Assembly: GCA_023053575.1 (NCBI GenBank)
Contig: JAKZAP010000009.1
Location: 14,179,869 to 14,243,868, forward strand
Origin: Branchinecta lynchi
Taxonomy: Eukaryota > Arthropoda > Branchiopoda > Anostraca > Branchinectidae
DNA length: 64,000 bases
Direction: 5' to 3'
Positions within the stretch are counted from its first letter, which is position 1. Every line of letters starts with the position of its first letter. The translations under genes were made by a program, and so were the position numbers. Positions 52,501-55,167 of the stretch are shown piece by piece. The notes under the pieces were generated by a model, which saw only the letters and a program-made list of their open reading frames with translations, had not been told where the DNA came from and searched no databases.

Positions 52501-52701
52501 AGAAAATATATAAAATACCAAATATCAATCTCAAATCTTTATTTTACCTTTTCCAAAATCACCTTTCGATGGAAACTTATATTTCTTCCGCAGGAAAACT
52601 GTTCTACTTGGTCCATGTAAAACACATGCATGGCGGCAAGTGGTAAGCTGAAGCCACTGACTATTAAGAAGAGTCTTTGCACTAACTGAAGAGTTGGTCA
52701 T
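13462..52701 (-). CDS. DNAJA3: DnaJ homologue subfamily A member 3, mitochondrial (Tid1); nine exons
   Basis: Nine minus-strand exons join through GT-AG introns with consistent phases to 1461 nt, 486 residues, close to the usual length of animal DNAJA3. The ATG at 52701 follows an in-frame TAA. Residues 1 to about 70 form a basic presequence ending in FHTSSR, a typical mitochondrial import signal. The J domain spans 77-142 with HPD at 105-107, followed by a Gly/Phe-rich linker to about 213. The zinc finger has four CxxCxG repeats (C239/C242, C256/C259, C278/C281, C292/C295), and the C-terminal substrate domain runs about 300-445. The protein is a matrix co-chaperone that stimulates the ATPase of mitochondrial Hsp70 and hands over substrates. 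No domain is missing or broken. The gene is stretched to 39 kb by transposons in nearly every intron. Confidence 0.96.
13690..14150. repeat. Degenerate repeat with CACGCGAAAATG motif
   Basis: CGCGAAAAT or CACGAAAATG recurs at irregular spacing of about 50-130 bp, next to GATCGNNCG and GCTCGACGGGA-like motifs. It sits in intron 8 of DNAJA3. The ends are unclear. Confidence 0.4.
14522..14688 (-). other. Possible unassigned or alternative exon in DNAJA3 intron 8
   Basis: On the minus strand an open frame is bounded by a pyrimidine-rich acceptor (CTTTTTCATATCCCTCAG) and a GTAAAA donor and has a coding-like composition ([17 protein letters not shown]). Joining exon 8 (phase 1) to it gives an early stop, so it does not fit the main transcript. 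It may be an alternative 3' end or chance; the opposite strand is also partly open. Confidence 0.2.
14720..15195 (+). repeat. Retroposon 3' end with (ATTG)n tail
   Basis: The segment ends in a short 3' region (TATTGTAGTGAGTGTTTATT) and an ATTGATTGATTG microsatellite, like LINE or SINE tails elsewhere in the window. No reverse transcriptase remains. Confidence 0.45.
15223..15611. mobile_element. TIR element, TSD TAA
   Basis: Ends are CCCTAGGTTCAGACAG and CTGTGTGAACCTAGGG, flanked by TAA at 15220-15222 and 15612-15614. At 389 bp it has no coding capacity. The 3-bp TAA target suits PIF/Harbinger. Confidence 0.82.
15885..15975 (-). repeat. GGGCCGAAATA repeat (family G), reverse copy
   Basis: The minus strand carries GAGCCTGAAGAGGACTCTTG, then CCAAGAAGGGCCGAAATA and AGCTGACATATCCG. 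About a dozen copies of this block occur in the window in both orientations. Confidence 0.65.
16205..16312 (+). repeat. GGGCCGAAATA repeat (family G), forward copy
   Basis: Same block as at 15885 in the opposite orientation, about 230 bp away, so the two form an inverted pair. It contains GCCTGAAGGTGACCC, GAAGGGCCGAAATATAGC and CAGCTGAGGTATC. Confidence 0.65.
16434..16649. mobile_element. hAT-like MITE, family 2, copy 1, perfect 8-bp TSD
   Basis: Ends are CAAGGCCGTATCCAGG and CCTGGATACGGGCCTG, flanked by GATTGAAC (16426-16433 and 16650-16657). Long G and C runs lie just inside the terminal repeats. A second copy is at 60939-61105. Confidence 0.9.
16880..17486. repeat. Degenerate foldback element
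   Basis: The left arm (AGAATAACAG..GTAGCGCCAAGACC and AAGATGCGGTCT..TCGAGGAAACA) is complementary to the right arm (TTTCCTCGA..AGACCGCATATTAGC and TCTTGGCATACT..GTTATTTTGCTCT). Inner arms with TATCGC and CTAGTGTCGC motifs also pair. Copy C of the AGGCG MITE begins directly after it. Confidence 0.55.
17490..18513. mobile_element. AGGCGTATTC MITE, copy C, split by a LINE
   Basis: It begins AGGCGTACTCTCGCCG after CTA at 17487-17489 and has the family interior on both sides of a 633-bp LINE insertion. Its right terminal repeat is lost after CTCGGGGAAC. Confidence 0.78.
17595..18227 (-). mobile_element. 5'-truncated CR1-like LINE with GATA-type tail, inserted in MITE copy C
   Basis: The minus strand encodes the C-terminal end of a LINE ORF2: [20 protein letters not shown], then [18 protein letters not shown] and [14 protein letters not shown]. 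The 3' end is a run of (TATC)n on the LINE strand (GATA at 17595-17616). GATTA flanks it at 17590-17594 and 18228-18232 and is present once in other MITE copies, so it is the target duplication. Confidence 0.85.
18716..19080. mobile_element. TIR element, TSD ATG
   Basis: Ends are GGTAGCGTTCCAG and CTGGAACGCTACC, flanked by ATG at 18713-18715 and 19081-19083. GGAACGAAAATAATAA and CTCTGGAACG motifs recur inside. It is non-coding and lies in intron 8 of DNAJA3. Confidence 0.78.
19240..19600. repeat. Repeat related to 11771-12260
   Basis: The blocks GTGGCTCGATTTGGCGGGAA with ATTTAAATTTA, and the AAGCATAT and GAGGATCC regions, are the reverse complement of parts of 11771-12120. It is probably the same non-autonomous element. 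Confidence 0.5.
20139..20357. mobile_element. hAT-like MITE, family 3, copy 1, perfect 8-bp TSD
   Basis: Left end CACGGGCGTCACGACTAG and right end TAGTAACGCCTCTG, flanked by ACCTTACC (20131-20138 and 20358-20365). The interior repeats CGATTTTT and AGTCGGTAAA motifs and has G and C runs near the ends. It matches 25734-26029. Confidence 0.9.
20653..21676. mobile_element. Long inverted-repeat element, family TTAAAGGAC, copy 1
   Basis: Arms of roughly 300 bp pair (TTTAAAGGACTCCCCGCAC with GTGCGAGGGGTCCTTCAAA; ACATAACCGGTTTTTC with GAAAAACCGGTTATGT; CAAATTGGGGTC-type blocks), around a spacer that itself begins and ends with AAAGGACCTGTC-type sequence. It may be two related elements head to head. 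It ends about 15 bp from the DNAJA3 exon 8 donor. Confidence 0.7.
21692..21905 (-). CDS. DNAJA3: DNAJA3 exon 8 (C-terminal domain and dimerisation part)
   Basis: Acceptor CTTATTTTCAG, donor GTAGGT. It codes residues 379-449, including [18 protein letters not shown] and [12 protein letters not shown]. The inverted-repeat element 20653-21676 begins about 15 bp inside the following intron. Confidence 0.95.
22260..23500 (-). mobile_element. 5'-truncated non-LTR retrotransposon, reverse transcriptase with YVDD
   Basis: The 348-codon minus-strand frame 23484-22438 holds [20 protein letters not shown] (RT block), WKYVDDLSL (catalytic box, YVDD instead of the FADD of the 30 kb element), [17 protein letters not shown] and [16 protein letters not shown]. 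It lacks the endonuclease and the first RT blocks. It lies in intron 7 of DNAJA3. Confidence 0.88.
23815..24036. mobile_element. Palindromic MITE, family P, copy 2
   Basis: Ends AGTTGCGTTTCTGCAGATAC and TATGCAAAAACGAAACT; interior of GATACCACGG and CCGTGGTAAC-type motifs as in copy 1. No clear target duplication remains. Confidence 0.72.
24244..24510 (+). repeat. Dispersed repeat, family CTCTATATGAC, copy 1
   Basis: It shares ACTCTATATGAC, AGTCCAAAAACGCCAGTGAT, CAACGACTCAAATCCTGTG and GAGAGATAGTCATCAAGAG with 41409-41610 and 59607-59820 in the same order. A poly-T run (about 24213-24236) precedes it. Confidence 0.65.
24904..25276. mobile_element. Palindromic MITE, family P, copy 3
   Basis: Begins AGTTGCGTCTTTGCTGATAC and ends ATAACTGCAAAAACGACT; repeated self-complementary ACCACGATAACTG motifs inside. 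Its end lies about 90 bp from exon 7 of DNAJA3. Confidence 0.7.
25363..25556 (-). CDS. DNAJA3: DNAJA3 exon 7 (C-terminal domain)
   Basis: Acceptor TCGCTTTTCTAG, donor GTAAGA. It codes residues 314-378, with [23 protein letters not shown] and SQAILGGTI, hallmarks of the DnaJ C-terminal beta-domain. Confidence 0.95.
25692..26075 (-). repeat. 3' end of an E1 element, interrupted by a hAT MITE
   Basis: TTTTTGGGATCCCAAAACG with GTAAGTGAAGGGATACC is the E1 3' terminus in reverse orientation; it resumes after the hAT element with TTTGTCAAAGTTGTCCGTCC. Compare the intact end at 40755-40826. Confidence 0.7.
25734..26029. mobile_element. hAT-like MITE, family 3, copy 2, perfect 8-bp TSD
   Basis: Ends CAGGGGCGACTCGGGGG and TAGTAACGCCTCTG, flanked by CCTATGAC (25726-25733 and 26030-26037). 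It is inserted in the terminal sequence of an E1 element. Confidence 0.92.
26165..27343 (-). mobile_element. E1 element, reverse orientation, with foreign interior
   Basis: The 3' end (TTTTTGGGATCCCAAAACG and TTGTCCGTCGGTCTGTC) is at 26170-26240 and the 5' end (TGGGATCCCATCGAAACC, TTTGGTCTT) at 27315-27343. Between them are a retroposon tail (26435-26480) and AT-rich sequence but no 137-bp repeats. The two ends may belong to different copies. Confidence 0.5.
27352..27545. repeat. Family G inverted pair
   Basis: A reverse copy (GCGATATTTTGCCCCTTC, GCAAGGCTCCTCTTCAA) is followed after about 50 bp by a forward copy (GGGGGACCCTTGCAAGAGGG, GCCGAAATATCAC, CAGCTGACGTGTCCG). Confidence 0.6.
27560..27920 (+). 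repeat. Retroposon 3' end, CGCCTTTCCGAAATGGCGGG family
   Basis: It ends with a small hairpin (CGCC..GGCGG), ATAAATAAATTACTTACTTA and a microsatellite tail. The reverse complement occurs at 38826-38970 (sharing GACGACGTC and the CTTCGGTCAGGAAACAGTGG region), and shorter relatives at 11080-11160 and 36310-36420. Confidence 0.6.
28080..28208 (+). pseudogene. LINE ORF2 C-terminal fragment
   Basis: A plus-strand frame encodes [20 protein letters not shown] and [19 protein letters not shown], which lines up with the [28 protein letters not shown] stretch of the 43.0 kb and 58.6 kb LINEs. It is a short remnant. Confidence 0.65.
28237..29045 (-). mobile_element. E1 element, reverse orientation, 5' end lost
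   Basis: GATGTCATCG-like 3' sequence (GCAAAAGTTGTCCGTCTGTC) is followed on the minus strand by about four internal repeats, each with CCGGAATCCGGCC, CATGCTGAATCCG and TTCGATTTAAGG, spaced about 125-137 bp. The GGGATCCC termini are missing. Confidence 0.7.
29341..29454. mobile_element. Small foldback element
   Basis: TTGCAGTATTTGCTACTGGG with ATTAATCTTATCTC pairs with GAGACAAGATTAATCCC and AGTAGTAAATACTGCAA, leaving a short centre. 114 bp, non-coding, able to form an almost complete hairpin. Confidence 0.7.
29954..32815 (-). CDS. LINE ORF2: endonuclease and reverse transcriptase, uninterrupted
   Basis: 953 codons without a stop. The N-terminal part is an exonuclease-endonuclease-phosphatase nuclease: [34 protein letters not shown] and FGPDHLPL are its motifs in order, at about residues 25-240. 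The reverse transcriptase follows: [67 protein letters not shown] (catalytic FADD) and [12 protein letters not shown], at about 555-790. All core motifs are present, so the enzyme could be functional, though the truncated ORF1 makes this copy non-autonomous. The start overlaps ORF1 by about 59 nt in another frame. Confidence 0.92.
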   Translation of the reverse strand: MCANSMSDLRDLEMCSRPIRVCSYNCRSVRSSRHEISNLCSTSDIIFLQEIWLLQCDLPLLQSINSSFYGAGVTPVNDSELLTGRPYGGVAVLWRKELGPCCDIVDLHDDRMIGFKIGPQGDALLYVNVYLPTCCSGNVSEFEDCLSRIHSIVESEQFDYLCVLGDFNSKASRCCSPDFFGELQSFAQSNDLCLIDVQRLPANSYTYVSESQLGLVSWLDHVLVSSPLVPLISEMWIEYEFGPDHLPLRFVVNMPPSGLYDNVVCAPKAVMPATNWDVCTEEDTLSYLVATQNQLNQIDLSLPCFSCDGRNCDIITHRAEISSLYALFVSILIFAASSTIPSKVTAQNRRKSNIPGWNRHLKSLYGSSRSAFLQWVHMGRPLLGPVLEAMKFARRCFKTRLKQCRSHCESLRFDAMAKSLLMGKVKDFWSRVRSVFNVPQVLPQTMDGYSGDEAICELWRGKFEALFSSVGSDCSEYHVLPSSGMIRPVTEMDVSTIIRKLDTAKSGGADGVSAKHLKFASERKCAVLCALFNAFIVHGFVPDSLMSVNLVPILKNRAGLLTSSDNYRPIALATVISKIFERCLADILREFLQTSSFQFGFKRYCGVEFAIFLLRFIVEYFLQYSSPVFACFIDSSKAFDRVNHKTMLDILRARSVPACYLKLLSYWFRNQKFRIRWGTTVSNEFGLLNGLRQGGVLSPLLYSVYIDALSARLSSCMVGCYIAGRCMNHLLFADDLVVLSPTCYGLNKLLKICDSFASQHDILFNTKKTHVMLFRKAGIRVAKNDVHLSGRILCYVDEFRYLGFTFKSNLNDDLHVKELISGLCKRANVLIRKFSKADLDVRVQLFRTYCYHLFALALVTNATAKSLSNAKISYNRVFRRLFKLPYICSVSSALVSRRCLTFEEIRRKARAALLCRLLDSKIEVIKFATVPIFHCLPVWQSLLAATQQQEQTA
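32757..33010 (-). pseudogene. LINE ORF1, C-terminal remnant
   Basis: The frame encodes [19 protein letters not shown] and [31 protein letters not shown], the kind of C-terminal ORF1 segment found in CR1/Jockey-like LINEs. It has no start codon because the element is truncated at about 33016. Confidence 0.7.
33715..33832 (+). repeat. Family G forward copy, diverged
   Basis: It contains GAGGACCCTTGCAAAGAACG, GCCAAAATACAGCTCTAATA and GTACCCGTTTTGTAC. It lies about 107 bp beyond the DNAJA3 exon 6 donor. Confidence 0.55.
33939..34070 (-). CDS. DNAJA3: DNAJA3 exon 6 (zinc finger, second half)
   Basis: Acceptor CTTTATTTTTAG, donor GTAAGA. It codes CRRCHG and CTECEG, the third and fourth zinc-binding repeats, and [10 protein letters not shown], which leads into the substrate domain. 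Confidence 0.95.
34150..34535 (+). repeat. Dispersed repeat, SINE or LINE 3'-end type
   Basis: Plus-strand relative of 7905-8320, ending TTAAATAAATAAAATAAATAAAT. It lies in intron 5 of DNAJA3. Confidence 0.5.
34818..35006 (-). pseudogene. LINE ORF2 C-terminal fragment
   Basis: The minus strand encodes [20 protein letters not shown] and [14 protein letters not shown], matching the last residues of the 17.6 kb LINE ([17 protein letters not shown] and [14 protein letters not shown]). It ends about 90 bp from exon 5. Confidence 0.75.
35096..35264 (-). CDS. DNAJA3: DNAJA3 exon 5 (zinc finger, first half)
   Basis: Codes residues 214-269 plus one base. [12 protein letters not shown] is the DnaJ family segment before the zinc finger, and CNKCQG and CPFCNG are the first two CxxCxG repeats. 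The donor is GTATGA. Confidence 0.95.
35850..35965 (+). repeat. Family G forward copy, type 2
   Basis: Contains GCCTGACGAGGACCCTTGCC, AAGAAGGGCCGAAATATCGC, GAAGAATCTTAGCTGACG and TATCCG; the preceding TTACAGGTTTGTTTC block also accompanies the 53.6 and 54.0 kb copies. Confidence 0.65.
36612..36955. repeat. GGATTCGAATCC repeat beside DNAJA3 exon 4
   Basis: Many overlapping copies of the palindrome-like GGATTCGAATCC and GATTCGGATTC run from CAGCGATGGGCGAATCC to CGCGGATTCC. It is probably a MITE with CAG-type ends that has lost its right terminus; it stops about 6 bp from the exon 4 donor. Confidence 0.6.
36962..37064 (-). CDS. DNAJA3: DNAJA3 exon 4 (G/F region)
   Basis: A short 103-bp exon, acceptor TTTTTTTCAG and donor GTAATT, coding Gly- and Phe-rich residues 179-213. 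The repeat at 36612-36955 comes within about 6 bp of the donor. Confidence 0.92.
37370..37690. repeat. TTAAAGGAC element, copy 2
   Basis: TATGTTCCAATAT, CTCTGCTC, ACAAATTACC, GGTTTTGGCTGTT and CTTAAAGGACCTGTCGTACC correspond to blocks of 20653-21676 and 60615-60900. A G run lies at about 37580-37590. Confidence 0.55.
37785..38151 (+). repeat. 183-bp tandem duplication, each unit with a TATA box
   Basis: The unit starting ACGATTGTCGTATTAGTTG occurs at 37785 and again at 37968 with almost no differences, so the duplication is recent. TATAAA lies at 37875-37880 and 38058-38063. An AATAAA follows at 38196-38201. Confidence 0.88.
37790..38259 (+). promoter_or_regulatory. Candidate solo LTR with duplicated promoter
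   Basis: TGT at 37790 and ACA at 38259 could be LTR ends; inside are two TATA boxes and an AATAAA 138 bp after the second, the order expected of U3-R-U5. I found no clear target duplication and no internal retroelement, so this stays a hypothesis. Confidence 0.3.
38826..38970 (-). repeat. Retroposon 3' end, reverse copy of 27560-27920
   Basis: AAGTAATTTATTTATGACCC, GCCATTTCGGAAAGGCGGAG and the CAGGAAACAGTGGACGACG block are the reverse complement of the 27.8 kb copy. Confidence 0.65.
39019..39173 (-). CDS. DNAJA3: DNAJA3 exon 3 (end of J domain, linker)
   Basis: Codes residues 128-178 plus two bases: [15 protein letters not shown] closes the J domain and a Gly-rich linker follows. The donor is GTAATA. 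The phase 2 end joins exon 4 to give FRKIFG, a segment conserved in DNAJA3 proteins. Confidence 0.93.
39205..40882. mobile_element. Palindromic MITE, family P, copy 4, split by an E1 element
   Basis: The left part (39205-39523) begins with TTTTTGCAGATACCACGG and the right part (40827-40882) ends GTATCTGCAAAGACGCAACT. The right part matches the end of copy 2 (GACCCGG, GATACCATGGTAT). The MITE begins about 30 bp from DNAJA3 exon 3. Confidence 0.65.
39524..40826 (+). mobile_element. E1 element, most complete copy (Helentron-like design)
   Basis: It begins AACAAGACCAAAGGTGTCG, ATGGGATCCCAAAAATC and ends ACTTACGTTTTGGGATCCCA AAAA. The middle has units with TTTCCGGTTTTGGCCGGATT repeated about every 137 bp (39940, 40077, 40213, 40350, 40487). 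The tail contains ACACCAAGTATCATCAAAAT and ACAGACGGACGGACAAC. There is no coding capacity. Confidence 0.8.
41106..41408. mobile_element. GAGCGTGTTCC MITE, copy 1, TSD TAT
   Basis: Ends GAGCGTGTTCCATCC and GGTGGAACACGCTC, flanked by TAT (41103-41105 and 41409-41411). Inside are TAGTTACTACGC and TAGTAACTA motifs. The target sequence is present uninterrupted as ACTCTATATGAC in two other repeat copies (24.2 and 59.6 kb), which act as natural empty sites. Confidence 0.9.
41409..41610 (+). repeat. Dispersed repeat, family CTCTATATGAC, copy 2
   Basis: It continues from the MITE with TATATGACCAAGTCC, GCCAGTGATCCTCAGGAAG and ends near GAGATAGTCATCAAGAGT. It is the host repeat of the insertion at 41106. 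Confidence 0.65.
41736..42200. mobile_element. Foldback element 54 bp from the DNAJA3 J-domain exon
   Basis: Near-perfect arms of about 225 bp: GGAATTGGCCATATTCCTG pairs with CAGGAATATGGCCAATTCC, and GATCCACAGGTTAGT.. and ACCCTATGGATT.. pair inward to a centre near 41968. It can form a long hairpin. No target duplication is evident. Confidence 0.85.
42255..42481 (-). CDS. DNAJA3: DNAJA3 exon 2 (J domain)
   Basis: The acceptor is CTTTATATTTTTAG and the donor GTAAGT. It codes residues 52-127, including [23 protein letters not shown] and SEAYE, the core of the J domain with the HPD tripeptide that Hsp70 needs. Confidence 0.96.
42940..43690 (+). mobile_element. 5'-truncated CR1-like LINE, ORF2 C-terminal part
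   Basis: The plus-strand frame from 43003 encodes [39 protein letters not shown] and [20 protein letters not shown], the thumb and C-terminal part of a LINE ORF2, ending with TAA near 43677. The sequence upstream is out of frame, so a break precedes it. A second copy of this family is at 58590-59226. Confidence 0.85.
43809..43880 (+). tRNA. tRNA-like sequence, apparent anticodon UGA (pseudogene or SINE head)
   Basis: A cloverleaf can be drawn: acceptor CCCTCTG with CTGAGGG (one mismatch), D arm CTCAGTGGTACGAG, anticodon arm TGGC-CTTGAAA-GCCA, T arm CTGGG-TTCAAAT-CCCCG (one mismatch). The A and B box regions (AGTGGTACGAG, GGGTTCAAATCCC) are good. A UGA anticodon means serine, but serine tRNAs need a long variable arm, which is absent, so this is probably not a working tRNA. 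Confidence 0.35.
43937..46935 (+). mobile_element. E2 element, long tandem-repeat copy (Helentron-like design)
   Basis: It starts AACAAGAGCTACGAGCTCAT, ATGGCACTTG and ends GCTATATGGCACTTGAGTAA, GCTCAAGTGCCATAAAAA. The terminal hairpin TATGGCACTTG/CAAGTGCCATA (46902-46912, 46921-46931) has an 11-bp perfect stem and 8-nt loop. The interior is about 20 diverged units built on AAGTTTCATCCCGATCC and a CCGGATTCCCCCTCC-type block, with a higher-order repeat of about 565 bp (45111 and 45676). Long plus-strand frames here are by-products of the repeats. Confidence 0.82.
46936..47990. other. DNAJA3 intron 1, no feature recognised
   Basis: AT-rich unique-looking sequence. Short frames show no known motif and no paired splice sites fitting the DNAJA3 phase. 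Confidence 0.4.
47991..49027 (+). mobile_element. E1 element, second complete copy
   Basis: Starts AAGACCAAAGGTTTCAATGG, GGTCCCAAAAATG and ends CTTACGTTTTGGGACCCCCC. Four or five internal units with TTTTCCGGTTT and GGATTCCGGGCGAA lie between, followed by ACACCAAGTTTCATTAAAAT. The terminal palindrome has drifted to GGGGTCCC/GGGACCCC. Confidence 0.8.
48905..48972 (+). repeat. GATGGATGGGCAGACAGACA minisatellite
   Basis: About three 20-bp units of CAGATGGATGGGCAGACAGA within the E1 tail. It is an expansion of the GACAGAC motif found at the same place in the other copies. Confidence 0.85.
49036..49259. mobile_element. hAT-like MITE, family 1, copy 2
   Basis: Ends CAAGGTTGCCAC and GTGGCAACCCTG; the interior GAGAGCGACTTTTGGCCCAA, AACAGAGAG and GAAATAGTCACTTCTGGTCG matches the reverse complement of 1679-1969. 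The flanking 8 bp agree at only five positions, so the insertion is older. It abuts the E1 copy. Confidence 0.78.
50461..52391. mobile_element. hAT-like element, 1.9 kb, family 3-like ends, perfect 8-bp TSD
   Basis: Left end CAGGGGCGTGGCTAGCC and right end GATAGCGACGCCCCTG, flanked by GACACCAT (50453-50460 and 52392-52399). Inside lie a second hAT-like element (50614-51314) and about 1.0 kb with no recognisable transposase. It lies in intron 1 of DNAJA3, about 150 bp from exon 1. Confidence 0.82.
50614..51314. mobile_element. hAT-like foldback element, perfect 8-bp TSD, nested in 50461-52391
   Basis: Ends CAGTCTAGTACACTAGCCCC and GGGGCTAGTGTACTAGACTG (complementary apart from one base), flanked by CGACGAGT (50606-50613 and 51315-51322). 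The arms extend about 240 bp (GTGCTAGACGTTCAAGCACT and its partner) around a unique centre of about 230 bp. 701 bp, no transposase. Confidence 0.9.
52548..52701 (-). CDS. DNAJA3: DNAJA3 exon 1 (mitochondrial presequence)
   Basis: Codes residues 1-51 plus one base. It is rich in Ser, Thr, Arg and Lys with almost no acidic residues, as expected of a matrix-targeting sequence. The donor is GTAAAA after GGA AAA G. Intron 1 is about 10 kb. Confidence 0.88.
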
Positions 52702-53624
52702 TATTGAATGAAATATACTCTCTTAAGCATGAAACCTAAACTAGTGGAGAATGGAACAAGCAAATGGAACAAGCAAAAAGCAAAATCCAGAAAATCCGCC
52801 GGCCGATTTCTTCTATTTCTTCAGGTTAACGGACATCCATGACTCCGTGCTATCTAGCTTTTAGACAACGAACAAAACTCCAGGTCACTTATCACGCTAC
52901 AGATGACGTTGTCAGCCGGTTACTGAAGTACCCGTGATTGCGAAAAAGGTACTGAGCGGCTGCAGCTAAATTAATTATGGGTGGGAATTTCGTCTGGATT
53001 TGTTTACCCTTTCGTGCTTTGAAAGGGTGGTTTAGTCTCGCGTAGTACTGAATCAGCCAGCGTAGTAAAATGATACGACACCAGGGTGATAGAATAAAGA
53101 TAACAACTTTTTATCCCAATAGGGATCGAAAAACACTCTCCTGTTCGGTAAGAGAAGGACTTTGATTTTGAAAACAGATGGGTGGGGAGGAAGTTGCCAC
53201 ATCACCGTTAAGGTGGTGTATGATCCTTTTTTAGAAACCAGTTGTGTTTAAAAATTGGAGTACGTAACAAGTTGTCTGAACATTTGATTAGTTCGAGATC
53301 TTATTGCCGAGGATTCTCAGAAATTCTGTAAGAATGGACACAGAAGAGGAAAAACAAAACACTGTAAGGTATTTTTATAGTTCTGAAAAAAAAAATTCTG
53401 GAACCAAACAAAGTTGTCGTTTGCAGCTAATGGGCAGAATGGGCAGGCTAAAAAGGGCAGCTAATCGTACTCCGTTTTTTCCACTGTGACTTTCAAAAGA
53501 CTGGTTTTGCTTATTTGTGTTATTATTATTACTGATGTTGTTCCCCATCGTATTCTACAACTGTATACAAAGAAGAAGTAGTCAAATGAAAAGAATGAAT
53601 TTTCCTGGAAAATGAATTTTCCAG
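52702..53624. other. DNAJA3 upstream region
   Basis: It should contain the DNAJA3 promoter and 5' untranslated sequence. I see no convincing TATA box or other named site, and no gene. Confidence 0.4.
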
Positions 53625-54165
53625 CTTGAGCGACTTGAGCCTGAAGAGGACCCTTGCCTTGAAGGGCCGAAATATAGCTCTAATATTTATTCAAACAATG
53701 TTTACAACGGATACGTCAGCTACGATTCTTCGTCAGCGATATTTCGGCCCTTCTTGGCAAGGGTCCTCGTCAGGCTGTCAATCCTCTGGTTCACCTTCGG
53801 GGAAGGAAACAAACCTGTAATCAAAGTTGGTTTGTCACTTGTCCTTTCCTTCCGGCTAAGTTGGATAATTGTCTGCATGTCTGGGCTGTGAAAGTTCCGT
53901 ACTTCGTAGATAAATATTATTTGAGCCCAAGCTGACTTTGAAACATTTATTCAAACAATGTTTACAACGGATACGTCAGCTATGATTCTTCATCAGCGAT
54001 ATTTATATAATTATAGATTACAGGTTTGTTTCCTTCCCCGAAGTTGAACCAGAGGATTGACAGCCTAACGAGGACCCTTGCCAAGAAGGGCTGAAATATC
54101 GCTGATGAAGAATCACAGCTGACGTATCCGTTGTAGACATTGTTTGAATAAATGTTTCAAAGTCG
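53625..54165. repeat. Family G cluster of inverted copies
   Basis: Order: forward (53628-53685), reverse (53700-53790), partial reverse (53935-54005) and forward (54050-54160). Forward copies carry GAAGGGC(C/T)GAAATAT; reverse copies carry ATATTTCGGCCCTTCTTGGC. ACAATGTTTACAACGGATAC and TGTTTGAATAAATGTTTC define the outer ends. Confidence 0.7.
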
Positions 54166-54235
54166 GCTTGGGCTCAAAGAATATTTATAGCTCTGATAAC
54201 ATGTAGCTGACTTATCCGTTATCAGTTATCCAAAT

Positions 54236-54428
54236 ATCACCGGACAGACCGACCGACGGAAAAGTGATCGGTATATGGCACTTGGTTGGAAGACAAGTGC
54301 CCTAGAATGCCTGTCCAGTCATTACTGCACGCATCTAGAAGTACCCTAACTCGCGATCACTGGACCAACCGACCGACGGAAAAGTGATCGGTAAATGGCA
54401 CATGGCCGGAATGCAAGTGCCATAAAAA
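54236..54428 (+). repeat. Two E2 3' ends in tandem
   Basis: Each has GACCGACCGACGGAAAAGTG, ATCGGTA and a hairpin: GGCACTTG-gttggaaga-CAAGTGCC (54277-54301) and TGGCACATG-gccggaatg-CAAGTGCCA (54396-54422, one mismatch). The second is followed by TAAAAAGG, as in the 46.9 kb copy. Confidence 0.8.
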
Positions 54429-54495
54429 GGCCCGTCCAGTCATAACATGACTTGTATCCACGTGCCTCCCAATCCGCCGGGGACGAATTAATTGT

Positions 54496-54799
54496 GAGCT
54501 TGTTCCATCCTACTTACCGTAGTTTCTACGCATGACGTCACGGATTCTGGCTTCTTGACGTCGAGGCTGGAACGCATTTTTAACTTGTCAGCAAAATATC
54601 GTGCCACGGGCTAATCGGACCAATCACGTCCCAGAGATTCGTAGTTTTCACGGTTGCTATGTTCCCGATCGTGGTAAGCAAATAGTTACTAACTACTAGT
54701 TACTATTTCGAGAAGGTTGGAACTGTTACCGTAGTAACTTTTCACAAGGCTGGAACGAAAATTGTAAATAATAGCTACTATTAAGGATGGAACACGGTG
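54496..54799. mobile_element. GAGCGTGTTCC MITE, copy 2
   Basis: Begins GAGCTTGTTCCATCCTACTT and ends AAGGATGGAACACGGTG; the interior follows 41106-41408 throughout (TTCTACGCATGACGTCAC, GACCAATCACGTCCCAGAGA). No matching TSD remains. Confidence 0.8.
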
Positions 54800-54826
54800 T
54801 ATGTGATGTATTGGTAATGTGATTAT

Positions 54827-55116
54827 GAGCGCATTCCACCCTTCTAACAATAGTAACTGTTACTTGCTATTTCGTTCCACCCTCGTTAGAAGTTACTACG
54901 CTAACCGTTCCAACTTGTCGAAATAATAACTATTTGCTTACCACGCTCCACGTTTGGGAGCGTGGTAACTATGAATCTCTGTGATGTGATTGGCCGGATA
55001 AGCGCGTGGCGCGATATTTTGCTGAAAATAGAAAAATACGTTCCAGCCTTGACGCCAAAAAGCCATAATTCGTGAGGTCATGCGTAGTAGCTACAGTAAG
55101 TAGGGTGAAACACGCT
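54827..55116. mobile_element. GAGCGTGTTCC MITE, copy 3 (reverse)
   Basis: Begins GAGCGCATTCCACCCTTCTA and ends GTAGGGTGAAACACGCT. It is the reverse complement of copies 1 and 2 and starts 27 bp after copy 2 ends, making an inverted pair. Confidence 0.8.
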
Positions 55117-55167
55117 TCTCAAAGGTTACCGAGAGTGCTGCTGAGGGAATACAGGACAGTTAGTCTA

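Noticed and set aside
53628..53685. Hammerhead ribozyme in family G
   Set aside because: CUGACGA, a stem II-like hairpin and GAAA occur in order in some copies, and a 4-bp stem III with a cleavage C can be drawn, but stem I does not pair and other copies break the CUGANGA core (for example CCUGAAGGUGA).
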